A stretch of 64,000 nt of DNA from JALYGY01 sp963800975 (GTDB taxonomy: Bacteria > Actinomycetota > Rubrobacteria > Rubrobacterales > Rubrobacteraceae), in assembly GCA_963800975.1 (NCBI GenBank), contig CAWDDB010000004.1, positions 1 through 64,000 of the forward strand, in the 5' to 3' direction. A program made the translations under genes and the position numbers. The notes below the pieces were generated by a model that saw only the letters and a program-made list of their open reading frames with translations, had not been told where the DNA came from and searched no databases. Below, one piece after another: positions 31,526-39,776 of this stretch (its first letter is position 1; every line of letters begins with the position of its first letter).

Positions 31526-32330
31526 TCACGAGAAGATCTGCTTCTGTTTGTTCTCGTACTTGCCCTCGAGTTTCGGGTCCTGGGAGTAGTCCGCGGCGAT
31601 GAGATCGCGCAGGCGTTCGATCAGCTCCGCGTAGGTGAGCCTGTAGTTCGCCTCGCGGATGGCCTGGATCGCGAAGTACGTCATCGCCCCGTGGTAGTCG
31701 CCGTCTATGACGGCATCCGTGGCGTACTGCCTGTCGCTCGCGCCGCTGAGCAGGATCTCCTTCATGCCCGACTGGGGGTACTTCGCCGGCCTCTTGGACC
31801 TGGCCGCGTTCAGCTCCTCGCCCGTGAGCTCCTCGTCGCCGCGTATCCTGGGATTTAGGAAGCGGACCCGACGGTCGTCGGGCACGGTACGGAAGGGGGC
31901 GGCGCGCGTGACCGTCCCGGAGAAGCACGAGTCGGAGATCACCGTCAGCGCGACCCCGTCCGGCAGGTCGGCGAAAATCTCCCGCAGCTCGTCGTCCGTC
32001 AGCACGCTATCCATGATGTCGTAGGGGCAGAGGATCTCGTCGTACTCGGGCTCGTCGCCGCTCCTGTCCGGTACGTAGGAGCCGTGGGAGGAGTTCGTGA
32101 AGACGAGCACGTCGCCCGACGTGGCTCCCGCCAGCAATTCTTTGATGCCGTCTATCATGTTCTGCTTTGGTCGCCTCCGAGTCGGTGATGACCTTTACCT
32201 CCGACTCGGGAAAATCGAAGTGCTCGACGAGCAGGCCTGCCCAGTCGTTGGCGTCGTTGACACAACCGTTGAGATCGTTCCCCTCTCCGGGATAATCGTT
32301 GATCCCCACACAGAACGCTTTCCTGGTCAT
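31526..32330 (-). CDS. Caspase-like (metacaspase-type) peptidase, one frameshift
   Basis: ATG 32330 follows AAAGGA. The first frame gives MTRKAFCVGINDYPGEGNDL, NGCVNDANDWAGLLVEHF, then VKVITDSEATK. At about 32162 one extra base shifts the frame, and the rest continues NMIDGIKELLAGATSGDVLV, then FTNSSHGSYVPD and LTVISDSCFSGTVTRA. With one base removed the product is 267 aa with the peptidase C14 fold and a catalytic dyad near His82 (SSHGS) and Cys135 (DSCFSG). It is the first gene of a two-gene unit with the lipase-CHAT protein. The frameshift may be an assembly error. Confidence 0.75.
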
Positions 32331-32682
32331 CGATGTCCTTTCTCTAGTTGGCGCCCCGCCTGCCAGCGCTACCGTCGTCCTCAAGTAAGCACCCTCCGAT
32401 GAATCCGGGGTGAATCTTGAACAAGCAGGCCACAAACCGTCGAAGGTCGTGCTCGGATCCCGCCCCTCCCAGCTTGCCTGGTCCTTCGCGCGTGCGGTAG
32501 AGTGATGGCGTGATCAAGTCTCCTCTCAGCCCGCTTCTACCGTACGCACCCGCGGTTCACGCTCCCCTTTTCCAGTTCCGACAGTCCCTAACTGCCGGCG
32601 TCTAACACCGGCGCCCGTACGACCGACCTTTCTGCCGAACCGTGTAACCCCGCGCGTGCCGGGGCCAAAAGGAGTTACGAGT

Positions 32683-33295
32683 ATGAGCCTGTTCTTGGAA
32701 GGCGCGGGTATCGGCCTTGCCGTCGCCGCGCCCGTCGGACCGATCGGGGTATTGTGCATCCGCCGGACGCTGGCGGAGGGCCGCGCCTCCGGCTTCGTCT
32801 CGGGTCTCGGGGCAGCCACCGCCGACGCGGCCTACGGGGCACTCGCAGCGCTGGGGCTGACCTTCGTCACGAACCTGCTGGTGGACGCCGAGACGTGGCT
32901 CCGTCTCCTGGGTGGCGTTTTCCTCGTGTTCCTCGGCGTGAAGGCCTTTATGACGCCTCCGGCAGAGCACCCGGCGACAGCTAGTAAGGCTGGACTCGGG
33001 GGCGCCTACGCCTCGACCCTCGCGCTGACGCTCGCGAACCCCACGACCATCCTCTCCTTCGCGGCGATCTTCGCCAGCCTGGGAGCCGGGCAGCGCGGAA
33101 GCGGGATACGCCGCGCTGCTCCTGGTCTCGGGTGTGTTCATCGGCTCGGCGCTGTGGTGGTTCATGTTGAGCGGGGCGACGAGCCTGTTGCGCGCAAGGC
33201 TCTCGGCCGGCGGCCTGAGGTGGGTCAACAGGGTGTCCGGGGCGATCATCGCGGCTTTCGGCGTTTTCGCCCTCTCGGGGGTCAACTTCGGCTAA
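32683..33295 (+). CDS. LysE/RhtB-family exporter, one frameshift
   Basis: ATG 32683 follows AAAAGGAG. The first frame shows the family start (GIGLAVAAPVGPIGVLCIRR), then LRLLGGVFLVFLGVKAFM and STLALTLANPTTILSFAAIF. Near 33095 the frame shifts to GYAALLLVSGVFIGSALWWF, then VNRVSGAIIAAFGVFALSG and a stop at 33295. Joined, the protein has about 204 aa and six membrane spans, the usual size for these amino-acid exporters. One indel separates the halves; an inactive gene or an assembly slip are both possible. Confidence 0.75.
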
Positions 33296-33367
33296 AGTCT
33301 AGGCACTTGAGTACCGAGGATGTTCCTGTAAAGTTAGCCCCAATAAGCCGGAAAGAGGAGGACGAAA

Positions 33368-33808
33368 GTGGTCAGTTTCAACCGCGTCATACTCGCAGGA
33401 AACCTGACGAGGGATCCCGAGCTCAGGTTCACCAACGACGGCGTCCCCGTCTGCGGCTTCGGGCTCGCGGTCAACAGGGTGCGCTCCAGGAACGAGGAGG
33501 TCGACTTCTTCGACGTATCCGCCTGGCGCGAGCTTGGGGAGACCATAGCCAACTACAAGAAAAAGGGCGACCCCATCCTCGTCGAGGGCAGGCTGCAGTA
33601 CCGCACCTGGGAGGCCCAGGATGGATCCAAGCGCTCCAAGGTCGACATCGTCGCAGACAACGTCCAGTTCCTCGGCCGCCCGGGCGAATCGGCCGACGGC
33701 GACGCCTCACCCAGCGGCGGAAACGCGGGCCGCGGCTCGCGCAACCAGGGCAAGGGCCGCGACGAGGTGGATATCAATGAAGAAGATTTTGAGGACATAC
33801 CATTCTAA
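33368..33808 (+). CDS. ssb: Single-stranded DNA-binding protein
   Basis: This 146-aa protein starts at GTG 33368 after AAAGAGGAGG. It has the OB-fold pattern VSFNRVILAGNLTRDPELRF, then VCGFGLAVNRV, EVDFFDVSAWRELGETIANY and KKKGDPILVEGRLQYRTWEA. A Gly/Ser/Arg linker leads to the acidic tail DFEDIPF that contacts repair and replication partners. The start differs slightly from chromosomal actinobacterial SSBs, and an HNH endonuclease follows by 7 nt. Both points suggest an additional, possibly mobile-element SSB. Confidence 0.9.
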   Translation: MVSFNRVILAGNLTRDPELRFTNDGVPVCGFGLAVNRVRSRNEEVDFFDVSAWRELGETIANYKKKGDPILVEGRLQYRTWEAQDGSKRSKVDIVADNVQFLGRPGESADGDASPSGGNAGRGSRNQGKGRDEVDINEEDFEDIPF

Positions 33809-33815
33809 TTGATAT

Positions 33816-34466
33816 TTGAATCGCAAAATATGTAAAGGGTGTGGCCTGACGAAAGAGCTCTCTGAATTCTATATTTCTCGTACCAATGCGGACGGTCGTT
33901 GGGGGAAGTGCAAAGTCTGCGTCAGGTCTTACGCACAGGAGTATCGGCGTGAACACTTAGAGCAGTACGCTCGGTATGAGAAAGCCAGGGCAAATTTGCC
34001 TCATAGGGTCGAGGCACGCCGAAGGTATCAGGAGGAACACAAAGAAGAGATTTCCGAGTACAAGAAGAAGTGGGCGGCGGATAACGAGGAGAAGGTAGCT
34101 GCTGCGAAGCATGCTTACTACAAACGTGAGCGCGAAGTGACAATAGCTCGCAGTGCAGAATGGGCCGAGAACAACCTTGAAAAGGTCAAGCAGTTCAAAG
34201 CCAATAACCGCCGTAAGAGGAGGGCTGCAAAGCACGCGAGCCGCGGCAGTTTCACGGCCGAGGAGTTTCGAGAACTGTGCGTCCAGTATGGCAACAAGTG
34301 CTTGAGCTGCGGCGCATTGGGCGTCGCGCTAGAAGCTGACCATGTGGTCCCGCTGACCAGAGGGGGATCGGACGACATCGGCAATATACAGCCCCTGTGC
34401 GGCGCCTGTAACCGGAGAAAGTTCGTGAGCATCGTGGACTACAGGATGTTCGCGGACGCTCCCTAA
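33816..34466 (+). CDS. HNH endonuclease, AT-rich, horizontally acquired
   Basis: The frame from TTG 33816 gives 216 aa. An N-terminal zinc-type motif (CKGCGLTKELSEFYISR, later CKVCVRSYAQEY) is followed by a long Lys/Glu/Arg-rich helix. A C-terminal HNH nuclease follows: CLSCGALGVALEADHVVPLT, then GGSDDIGNIQPLCGACNRRK. The Cys pairs and the H-N-H positions are complete. Base composition is much lower in GC than the neighbours. This design is typical of phage or free-standing homing-type HNH enzymes. It lies 7 nt after ssb and is closed by its own terminator. Confidence 0.8.
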   Translation: MNRKICKGCGLTKELSEFYISRTNADGRWGKCKVCVRSYAQEYRREHLEQYARYEKARANLPHRVEARRRYQEEHKEEISEYKKKWAADNEEKVAAAKHAYYKREREVTIARSAEWAENNLEKVKQFKANNRRKRRAAKHASRGSFTAEEFRELCVQYGNKCLSCGALGVALEADHVVPLTRGGSDDIGNIQPLCGACNRRKFVSIVDYRMFADAP

Positions 34467-34493
34467 CCAGGGCCGCTTTACGGCGTTTCGGGA

Positions 34494-34525
34494 GCCGGGT
34501 CTCCGCGGAGACCCGGCCTTTTGCG
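34494..34525 (+). terminator. Rho-independent terminator after the HNH gene
   Basis: GCCGGGTCTCCG and CGGAGACCCGGC form a perfect 24-nt palindromic stem followed by CTTTTGCG. Confidence 0.85.
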
Positions 34526-34707
34526 TTTCTGGGCCGGCACGGTCTCCGGGGTTTGATCCTCAACCCAAAGTGGTAAGTCCCGTCGCATCCGGCGAAGCCT
34601 CCGGGCTGCCTGGAGGGCGAAGATGCTTGGCGTCTCGGTTGGTCTGTTGCCTTCTGAGGCGTGGGCCGGGTGTAGACTGACGAGAAGGGACGCACAAGGA
34701 GGTATCC

Positions 34708-35802
34708 GTGAACGACCGTTTGAAGAAGATGCTGGATCTGGGCCAGTCGCCCTGGGTGGACGAGATCTCCCGCGATGACACGAGGAACGGCGGCCTTCAG
34801 GCGATGGTGGAAGATGGGATCGTGGGCGTGACCTCGAACCCGGCCATCTTCCAGAAGGCCATCGCCGGAAGCGACCTCTACGACGAACAGCTGGCGGAGC
34901 TCGCCCGGAACACGGACGACCCGAAGGAGATGTTCTGGGGCGTCGCGGGCACCGACATCCAGGAGGCCTGCGACGTCCTGATGCCCGTCTACGAGAAGAG
35001 CGGAGGCGAGCACGGATGGGTCTCCCTGGAGGTCCAGCCGGACATAGCCTACGACTCCGACGCCACCCTAGAAGAAGCCGTGCACCTGCACGAGATGGTC
35101 GACAAGCCCAACCTCTTCGTCAAGATACCGGCCACGTTGCAGGGGCTCGTCGCGATAGAGGAGATGATCTCCCGCGGCAAGTCCATAAACGTGACCCTGA
35201 TCTTCTCGCTCGAGCGCTACCGCGAGGTGGTCCGAGCCTACATCCGCGGCATAAAGCGCCTGGTCGAGAACGGCGGCGACCCATCAGGCGTGCGCTCGGT
35301 CGCGAGCTTCTTCGTCTCCAGGATAGACTCCGAGGCCGACAGCAAGTTGGAGGAGCTCGGGGCCGAAGACCTGCAAGGGGAGCTGGCCATAGCCAACGCC
35401 AAGCTGGCGTACCAGATCTACAAAGAAGTCTTCGGCGGCGCCCGCTGGCGCTCGCTCGAGGAGCGGGGCGCCAACCGCCAGCGCCTCCTGTGGGCCTCGA
35501 CCTCTACCAAGAACCCGGACTACGCCGACACCATCTACGTGGACAACCTCGTCGGCCCGGATACCGTGAACACCATGCCAAAGGCGACCATAGAAGCGGT
35601 AATGGACCACGGCGACATCGAGCCCACCCTCGAGCAGGGCGTCCAGGAGGCCAGTCGACTCTTCGAGCGCCTGCGCGAGGCCGGTCTAGATTACGAGGAC
35701 GTCACGGACACCCTGGAGCAGGAAGGAATCCAGAAATTCGCCGACCCCTTCAACGAGCTACTGGACGAGATAAAGAACAAGAGCAAGCAGCTGGTAAGTT
35801 AG
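34708..35802 (+). CDS. tal: Transaldolase
   Basis: This 364-aa enzyme transfers a dihydroxyacetone unit between sugar phosphates in the non-oxidative pentose phosphate pathway. Family features are intact: IVGVTSNPAIFQKAIAGSDL near the start, VSLEVQPDIAYD, the Schiff-base Lys in NLFVKIPATLQGLVAIEEMI, INVTLIFSLERY and RQRLLWASTSTKNPDY. The length fits the actinobacterial/cyanobacterial class. GTG 34708 follows AAGGAGG. It is the first gene of the pathway cluster, separated from gnd by a strong hairpin. Confidence 0.93.
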   Translation: MNDRLKKMLDLGQSPWVDEISRDDTRNGGLQAMVEDGIVGVTSNPAIFQKAIAGSDLYDEQLAELARNTDDPKEMFWGVAGTDIQEACDVLMPVYEKSGGEHGWVSLEVQPDIAYDSDATLEEAVHLHEMVDKPNLFVKIPATLQGLVAIEEMISRGKSINVTLIFSLERYREVVRAYIRGIKRLVENGGDPSGVRSVASFFVSRIDSEADSKLEELGAEDLQGELAIANAKLAYQIYKEVFGGARWRSLEERGANRQRLLWASTSTKNPDYADTIYVDNLVGPDTVNTMPKATIEAVMDHGDIEPTLEQGVQEASRLFERLREAGLDYEDVTDTLEQEGIQKFADPFNELLDEIKNKSKQLVS

Positions 35803-35813
35803 GCTTCGAGCCA

Positions 35814-35849
35814 CGGGCATCGGGGGCTTAGGCAAGCCCCCGATGCCCG
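35814..35849 (+). terminator. Strong hairpin between tal and gnd
   Basis: CGGGCATCGGGGGCTT (35814-35829) pairs perfectly with AAGCCCCCGATGCCCG (35834-35849) around AGGC. No T-tract follows, so it may attenuate rather than stop transcription into gnd. Confidence 0.65.
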
Positions 35850-35882
35850 AAACCTGACACCCGAGCAACCGAAGGGAGCGAG

Positions 35883-36800
35883 ATGGACATCGGCATCTGG
35901 GGCATGGGCCGGATGGGGTTCAACATGGCGCGGCGGCTCGTGGACAAGGGCGACCACCGCGTCATCGCCGGCAACCGCTCGTCGGGCAAGGTGGACGAGG
36001 CGGTCGAAGACGGCGCGGAGGGCGCCTACACGGTGGAGGAGTTCGTCGAGAAGCAGGAGGCGCCGAGGGTGCTCTGGTCCATGCTCCCCGCCGGCGAGGT
36101 CACCGACCAGATGATAGACAGCTTCATCGAGCTTGGCGACGAGGGGGACATCGTCGTGGACGGGGCCAACTCCTACTTCCGGGACTCCATAAGGCGGGCC
36201 GAGAAGGTAAGGGGCGCCGGCCTCAAGTGGCTGGACGCCGGGGTGTCGGGCGGCGTCTGGGGCTACGAGGTGGGGTACTGCACCATGATCGGGGGCGACG
36301 CCGACGCCTTCGAGTACGTCGAGCCGGCCTTCAAGACGCTGGCGCCGGGGAACGGCTACGCCTATCTGGGAGACGCGGGGGCGGGGCACTTCGCCAAGAT
36401 GGTCCACAACGGCGTCGAGTACGGGATGATGCAGGCATACGCCGAGGGGTTCGAGATCCTGCAGAAGTCCCGCTACGACTACGATCTGCGCGCCATCAGC
36501 AGCCTGTGGAACCAGGGCAGCGTGGTCAGGAGCTGGCTCCTGGAGCTCGCCGAGAGGGCCTTCGAGAAGGACGCCAACCTCGACAGTATCCAGGGCTACG
36601 TGGATGACTCTGGCGAGGGACGCTGGACCGTGCTCGAGGCCATAGAAGAAGACGTGCCGGCCCACGTCATCGCCAGCTCGCTCTTCGCCCGCTTCTCCTC
36701 GCGCCAGCCCGACGCGTTCTCGATGAAAGTCCTCGCCGCGCTGCGCGGCCAGTTCGGGGGGCACGCGATCAAAGAGGCGGCTACGGAGAGCGAGAAGTGA
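35883..36800 (+). CDS. gnd: 6-phosphogluconate dehydrogenase, decarboxylating (short type)
   Basis: This 305-aa enzyme oxidises 6-phosphogluconate to ribulose-5-phosphate and CO2. It has the nucleotide-binding motif IGIWGMGRMGFNMARRL, VLWSMLPAGEVTDQMI, the substrate loop WLDAGVSGGVWGYEVG and the catalytic segment HFAKMVHNGVEYGMMQAYAE. At about 300 aa it is the short, often NAD-preferring form (GndA/YqeC-like) rather than the 470-aa form. ATG follows GAAGGGAGCGAG. It belongs with tal, zwf, opcA and pgl. Confidence 0.92.
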   Translation: MDIGIWGMGRMGFNMARRLVDKGDHRVIAGNRSSGKVDEAVEDGAEGAYTVEEFVEKQEAPRVLWSMLPAGEVTDQMIDSFIELGDEGDIVVDGANSYFRDSIRRAEKVRGAGLKWLDAGVSGGVWGYEVGYCTMIGGDADAFEYVEPAFKTLAPGNGYAYLGDAGAGHFAKMVHNGVEYGMMQAYAEGFEILQKSRYDYDLRAISSLWNQGSVVRSWLLELAERAFEKDANLDSIQGYVDDSGEGRWTVLEAIEEDVPAHVIASSLFARFSSRQPDAFSMKVLAALRGQFGGHAIKEAATESEK

Positions 36801-36804
36801 TTAG

Positions 36805-36838
36805 CCGTCAGCTATCAGCCTTCAGCGGTCAGCTTTCC
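36805..36838. repeat. Inverted repeat, left arm, flanking the four-helix-bundle fragment
   Basis: Iterated units (GTCAGCTATCAGCCTTCAGC, GGTCAGCTTT) are found again, inverted, at 37070-37105. Such GCTGA-type repeats are often seen around four-helix-bundle genes (established observation, from memory). Confidence 0.6.
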
Positions 36839-36891
36839 TAGGGGGATAACGACCGAAGGCCGATAATACGTCCATAAAGGATTTCAGGACG

Positions 36892-37089
36892 TTGAACGTA
36901 TGGACGAAAGGACACCGGTTGACGCTGGCGGTCTACAGAGCCGCGGCGAGCGAACTCGAGTACCATCTGCTCCTCGCGCATGATCTGGGCTTACCGGAGA
37001 CTTCGGACTACGAAGGGCTCACCGGAAAGGTGATCGAAGTGAAACGAATGCTAACCTCGTTCATTCTAAAGCTGAGGGCTGAATGCTGA
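36892..37089 (+). pseudogene. Four-helix-bundle (S23/bAvd-like) protein, internally deleted
   Basis: The frame begins like family members (LNVWTKGHRLTLAVYRA) and ends like them (ASELEYHLLLAHDLGLPETS, then EVKRMLTSFILKLRAE). About 45 residues of the middle, including the usual RRAxxSIPxNIAEG region, are missing. It is 65 aa instead of about 120. It lies between gnd and zwf, bounded by inverted GCTGA repeats. Its stop overlaps the zwf start. These genes occur in 23S rRNA insertions, in diversity-generating retroelements and free-standing; the role is unclear. Confidence 0.65.
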
Positions 37090-37105
37090 CCGCTGACAGC
37101 TTGAG
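37070..37105. repeat. Inverted repeat, right arm, running into zwf
   Basis: AGCTGAGGGCTGAATGCTGA, then CCGCTGACAGCTTG, is the inverse of the units at 36805-36838. It contains the stop of the small gene and the start and first codons of zwf. Confidence 0.6.
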
Positions 37106-38606
37106 GGACGAGCAGCGGCTCCCGCGCGTCCCCGACCCTGGGATCATGGTCATCTTTGGAGCCTCGGGTGATCTGACGTCGCGGAAGCTGGTGCCGGCGC
37201 TCTACGAGCTCGTCGCGCAGCGGAGGCTGCCGATGGAGTTCGCGGTCGTCGGCCTCTCCCGGACGGAGATGAGCCACGAAGATTTCCGCGACAAGCTGCG
37301 CAAGACGCTGGAGGAGCACGTATCCGACGAGATCAGCGACGACATCTGGGAGTCCTTCGCGAGCGGCATCTTCTATCTGCCCGGCGACTCGACGGAGCCG
37401 GGGACCTACAAAGAGCTAAAGGGCTTCTTGAAGAAGCTTGACGAGGAGCGGGGGACGGAGGGGAACCGGGCGTTCTATCTCTCCACCTCCCCTTCGCTCG
37501 TCCCCTCCATCGTCCAGCGGTTGGGCGAGGCGGGGATGAACGCGGGCGAAGACGGCGGGTGGTCGCGGCTCGTGGTCGAGAAGCCTTTCGGGCGGGATCT
37601 GGAGAGCGCGAAGGAGCTCAACCAGGAGATCCAGCGCTACTTCGACGAGGGCCAGATCTACCGCATCGACCACTACCTGGGCAAGGAGACGGTCCAGAAC
37701 ATCCTTGCCTTGCGCTTCGCCAACGGCATCTTCGAGCCGATCTGGAACCAGCACTACGTTGACCACGTCCAGATCACCGTCGCCGAAGACATCGGCGTCG
37801 GCACCCGTGGCGCCTTCTACGAGGAGGCCGGGGCCCTGCGCGACATCGTCCAGAACCACGTCATGCAGGTCCTGTGTTTGACCGCGATGGAGCCACCCGT
37901 GGCCTTCGACTCCGAGTCGATGCGCGAGGAGAAGGTGAAGGTCTTGAAGGCCGTAAGGCCCATCCCGGACGAGGAGGTGGACCAGAACGCCGTGCGCGGC
38001 CAGTACGCGCGAGGCTGGATCTGGGGCGAGGAGGTCAAAGGCTACCGCGAAGAGGACGACGTGGACCCGGAGTCCGTCACGGAGACGTTCGTGGGGCTCA
38101 GGCTCTTCGTGGACAACTGGCGGTGGGCCGGGGTCCCGTTCTTTATCCGGGCGGGGAAGCGGATGCCCAAGAAGGCGACGGAGGTGGCGATACAGTTTCG
38201 CTCCTCGCCCCACACGCCGTTCGCCCGCGACGACACCGAGGGCCTCGAGCCGAACGTCCTCGTCGTCCGCGTCCAGCCCGAGGAGGGTCTGTCCCTGAAG
38301 ATAGGGGCCAAGGTCCCCGGCTCGGGCTTCGAGGTAAGCTCGGTGAACATGGACCTCCTCTACGGCACGGCCTTCCTCGAAGAGGCCCCCGACGCCTACC
38401 AGCGCCTCCTGCTGGACATGATGCTCGGCGACCCGACCCTCTTTATCCGGGCCGACGAGGCCGAGGGCGCCTGGCGCATCCTTGACCCCGTGATGCGCCG
38501 CTGGGCGCAGGAGCAAGAGATACCCTTCTACCCGGCCGGGACCTGGGGCCCCGCAGAAGCCGACGCCCTGATCGAACGCGACGGGCGCGAGTGGAGAAGA
38601 CCGTGA
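37083..38606 (+). CDS. zwf: Glucose-6-phosphate 1-dehydrogenase
   Basis: This 507-aa enzyme catalyses the first step of the oxidative pentose phosphate pathway. It has the NADP motif VIFGASGDLTSRKLVPALYE, VVEKPFGRDLESAKELN, the active-site motif QIYRIDHYLGKETVQNILAL (His, Lys) and AFYEEAGALRDIVQNHVMQV. The start at ATG 37083 lies inside the right inverted repeat of the inserted element, so the first six residues (MLTADS) are repeat-encoded; ATG 37146 is an alternative. It overlaps the small upstream frame by 7 nt, which could couple translation. Confidence 0.95.
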   Translation: MLTADSLRDEQRLPRVPDPGIMVIFGASGDLTSRKLVPALYELVAQRRLPMEFAVVGLSRTEMSHEDFRDKLRKTLEEHVSDEISDDIWESFASGIFYLPGDSTEPGTYKELKGFLKKLDEERGTEGNRAFYLSTSPSLVPSIVQRLGEAGMNAGEDGGWSRLVVEKPFGRDLESAKELNQEIQRYFDEGQIYRIDHYLGKETVQNILALRFANGIFEPIWNQHYVDHVQITVAEDIGVGTRGAFYEEAGALRDIVQNHVMQVLCLTAMEPPVAFDSESMREEKVKVLKAVRPIPDEEVDQNAVRGQYARGWIWGEEVKGYREEDDVDPESVTETFVGLRLFVDNWRWAGVPFFIRAGKRMPKKATEVAIQFRSSPHTPFARDDTEGLEPNVLVVRVQPEEGLSLKIGAKVPGSGFEVSSVNMDLLYGTAFLEEAPDAYQRLLLDMMLGDPTLFIRADEAEGAWRILDPVMRRWAQEQEIPFYPAGTWGPAEADALIERDGREWRRP

Positions 38607-38626
38607 GGTCGGCGCTGCGCGCCTCC

Positions 38627-38698
38627 CCGGGAGTCGGGAATCGGGAGTCGAAAGGGCTGGCGCCACTGGTTTCACGACTCCCTGCTCCCGGGAGCGGA
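38627..38698. repeat. Iterated GGGAGTC-type palindromic repeat between zwf and opcA
   Basis: GGGAGTCGGGAATCGGGAGT and the inverse-like CACGACTCCCTGCTCCCGGG flank a short centre. A related sequence lies at 63037-63090. It is REP-like intergenic DNA. Confidence 0.55.
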
Positions 38699-38744
38699 GC
38701 GACCCATGATCGGTGAGACAAGGGAGTCCGGGGGTGGGGGACCG

Positions 38745-39776
38745 ATGAGCGTGGCCACGGTGGAGCGCGAGCTCGGCAAGCTCCGCGCCAACGACGACGG
38801 GACGCTGGCGCTGAGATCCAGCGTCCTCAGCTTGATCGTGGTGACGGACGAGGCCTCCGCCCCGGACGTGACCCGCTCGGTCTCGAGCCTTGCGGGCCGC
38901 CACCCGACGCGGGCAATCGTCCTGATCTCCGACCCCGACGGAGAGCCCAACGTCGACGTGCAGCTCTCGGCCTTCTGCAACATCAGGGGCGGGGGCGCCC
39001 AGGTCTGCGCCGAGCAGGTGACCATCCACGTCGAGGGACCTTCGGCGGAGCACCTCGAAAGCCTCGCGGGACCGCTCCTGATCCCGGACCTCCCCGTGTT
39101 TCTCTGGTACCCGGGCGCCTTCTCTCCGTCCTCGCCCGAGTTCGTGGCCATGGCCGGCCTCGCCGACCGCGTGATCGTGGACTCCGCCGCCCGCGAGGAC
39201 CGGGAGCGGTCCCTGCGCGAGATGACGTCTCTGATCGACGACGACAGGATGCCGGCCGTTGGGGACCTGCAGTGGGTAGGCCTCTCGCCCTGGCGCTCCC
39301 TGATAGCCGACGCCTTCGGCTCCCCGGAACACGCGGGCGAGCTGGAGAGGATAGAGAACGTCGAGATCCTTTACGCCCCCGGTGGCGAGTGTCGCGTCCT
39401 GCTGCTGCTGGGCTGGCTCGCTTCGACGCTCGGCTGGGAACCCGAGGAATCGACCCGCGACGGGGAGAGTCGCCGCGTACGCTTCTCCGGCCCGTCCGGG
39501 GCCATCTCCGTGGAGCTCTCCCCGGACTCGCCCGACGCGCGGCTCCGACGCATACGCCTGCGCTCCTCCGATTACAGCTTCCAGGTCTCGCGCCACAGGG
39601 AGCAAACCGACATCCGCACCACCGTGATGCGCGACGAGGAGCTCGTGGCCGAGCGCACCGTCCGCATGGGCTCCTTCGACCTCGGCGTCCTGGTCGGGGA
39701 GGAGCTCCGGTACCGCGGGCGCGACGAGGCCTACGGGGCCGCCCTGCGCGCCGCCGTCGAGGTCCTCGACCTGTGA
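38745..39776 (+). CDS. opcA: Glucose-6-phosphate dehydrogenase assembly protein OpcA
   Basis: The 343-aa protein is the partner that activates or assembles G6PDH in actinobacteria and cyanobacteria. Recognisable stretches are SVLSLIVVTDEASAPDVTRS, GGGAQVCAEQVTIHVEG, LLIPDLPVFLWYPGAF, RVIVDSAAREDRER and LLLGWLASTLGW. ATG 38745 (after GGGGGTGGGG) is preferred. ATG 38706 is in frame and adds 13 residues encoded by spacer DNA. It lies directly between zwf and pgl, as in other actinobacteria. Confidence 0.88.
   Translation: MSVATVERELGKLRANDDGTLALRSSVLSLIVVTDEASAPDVTRSVSSLAGRHPTRAIVLISDPDGEPNVDVQLSAFCNIRGGGAQVCAEQVTIHVEGPSAEHLESLAGPLLIPDLPVFLWYPGAFSPSSPEFVAMAGLADRVIVDSAAREDRERSLREMTSLIDDDRMPAVGDLQWVGLSPWRSLIADAFGSPEHAGELERIENVEILYAPGGECRVLLLLGWLASTLGWEPEESTRDGESRRVRFSGPSGAISVELSPDSPDARLRRIRLRSSDYSFQVSRHREQTDIRTTVMRDEELVAERTVRMGSFDLGVLVGEELRYRGRDEAYGAALRAAVEVLDL

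Noticed and set aside
32331..32682. Gene in the space upstream of the LysE-type exporter
   Set aside because: No frame with a start, SD and coding bias was found. The stretch probably holds promoters for the divergent caspase-like and exporter genes.
34646..34672. Sigma-70-like promoter before tal
   Set aside because: TTGCCT and TAGACT are 20 bp apart, too far for a confident -35/-10 pair in GC-rich DNA.
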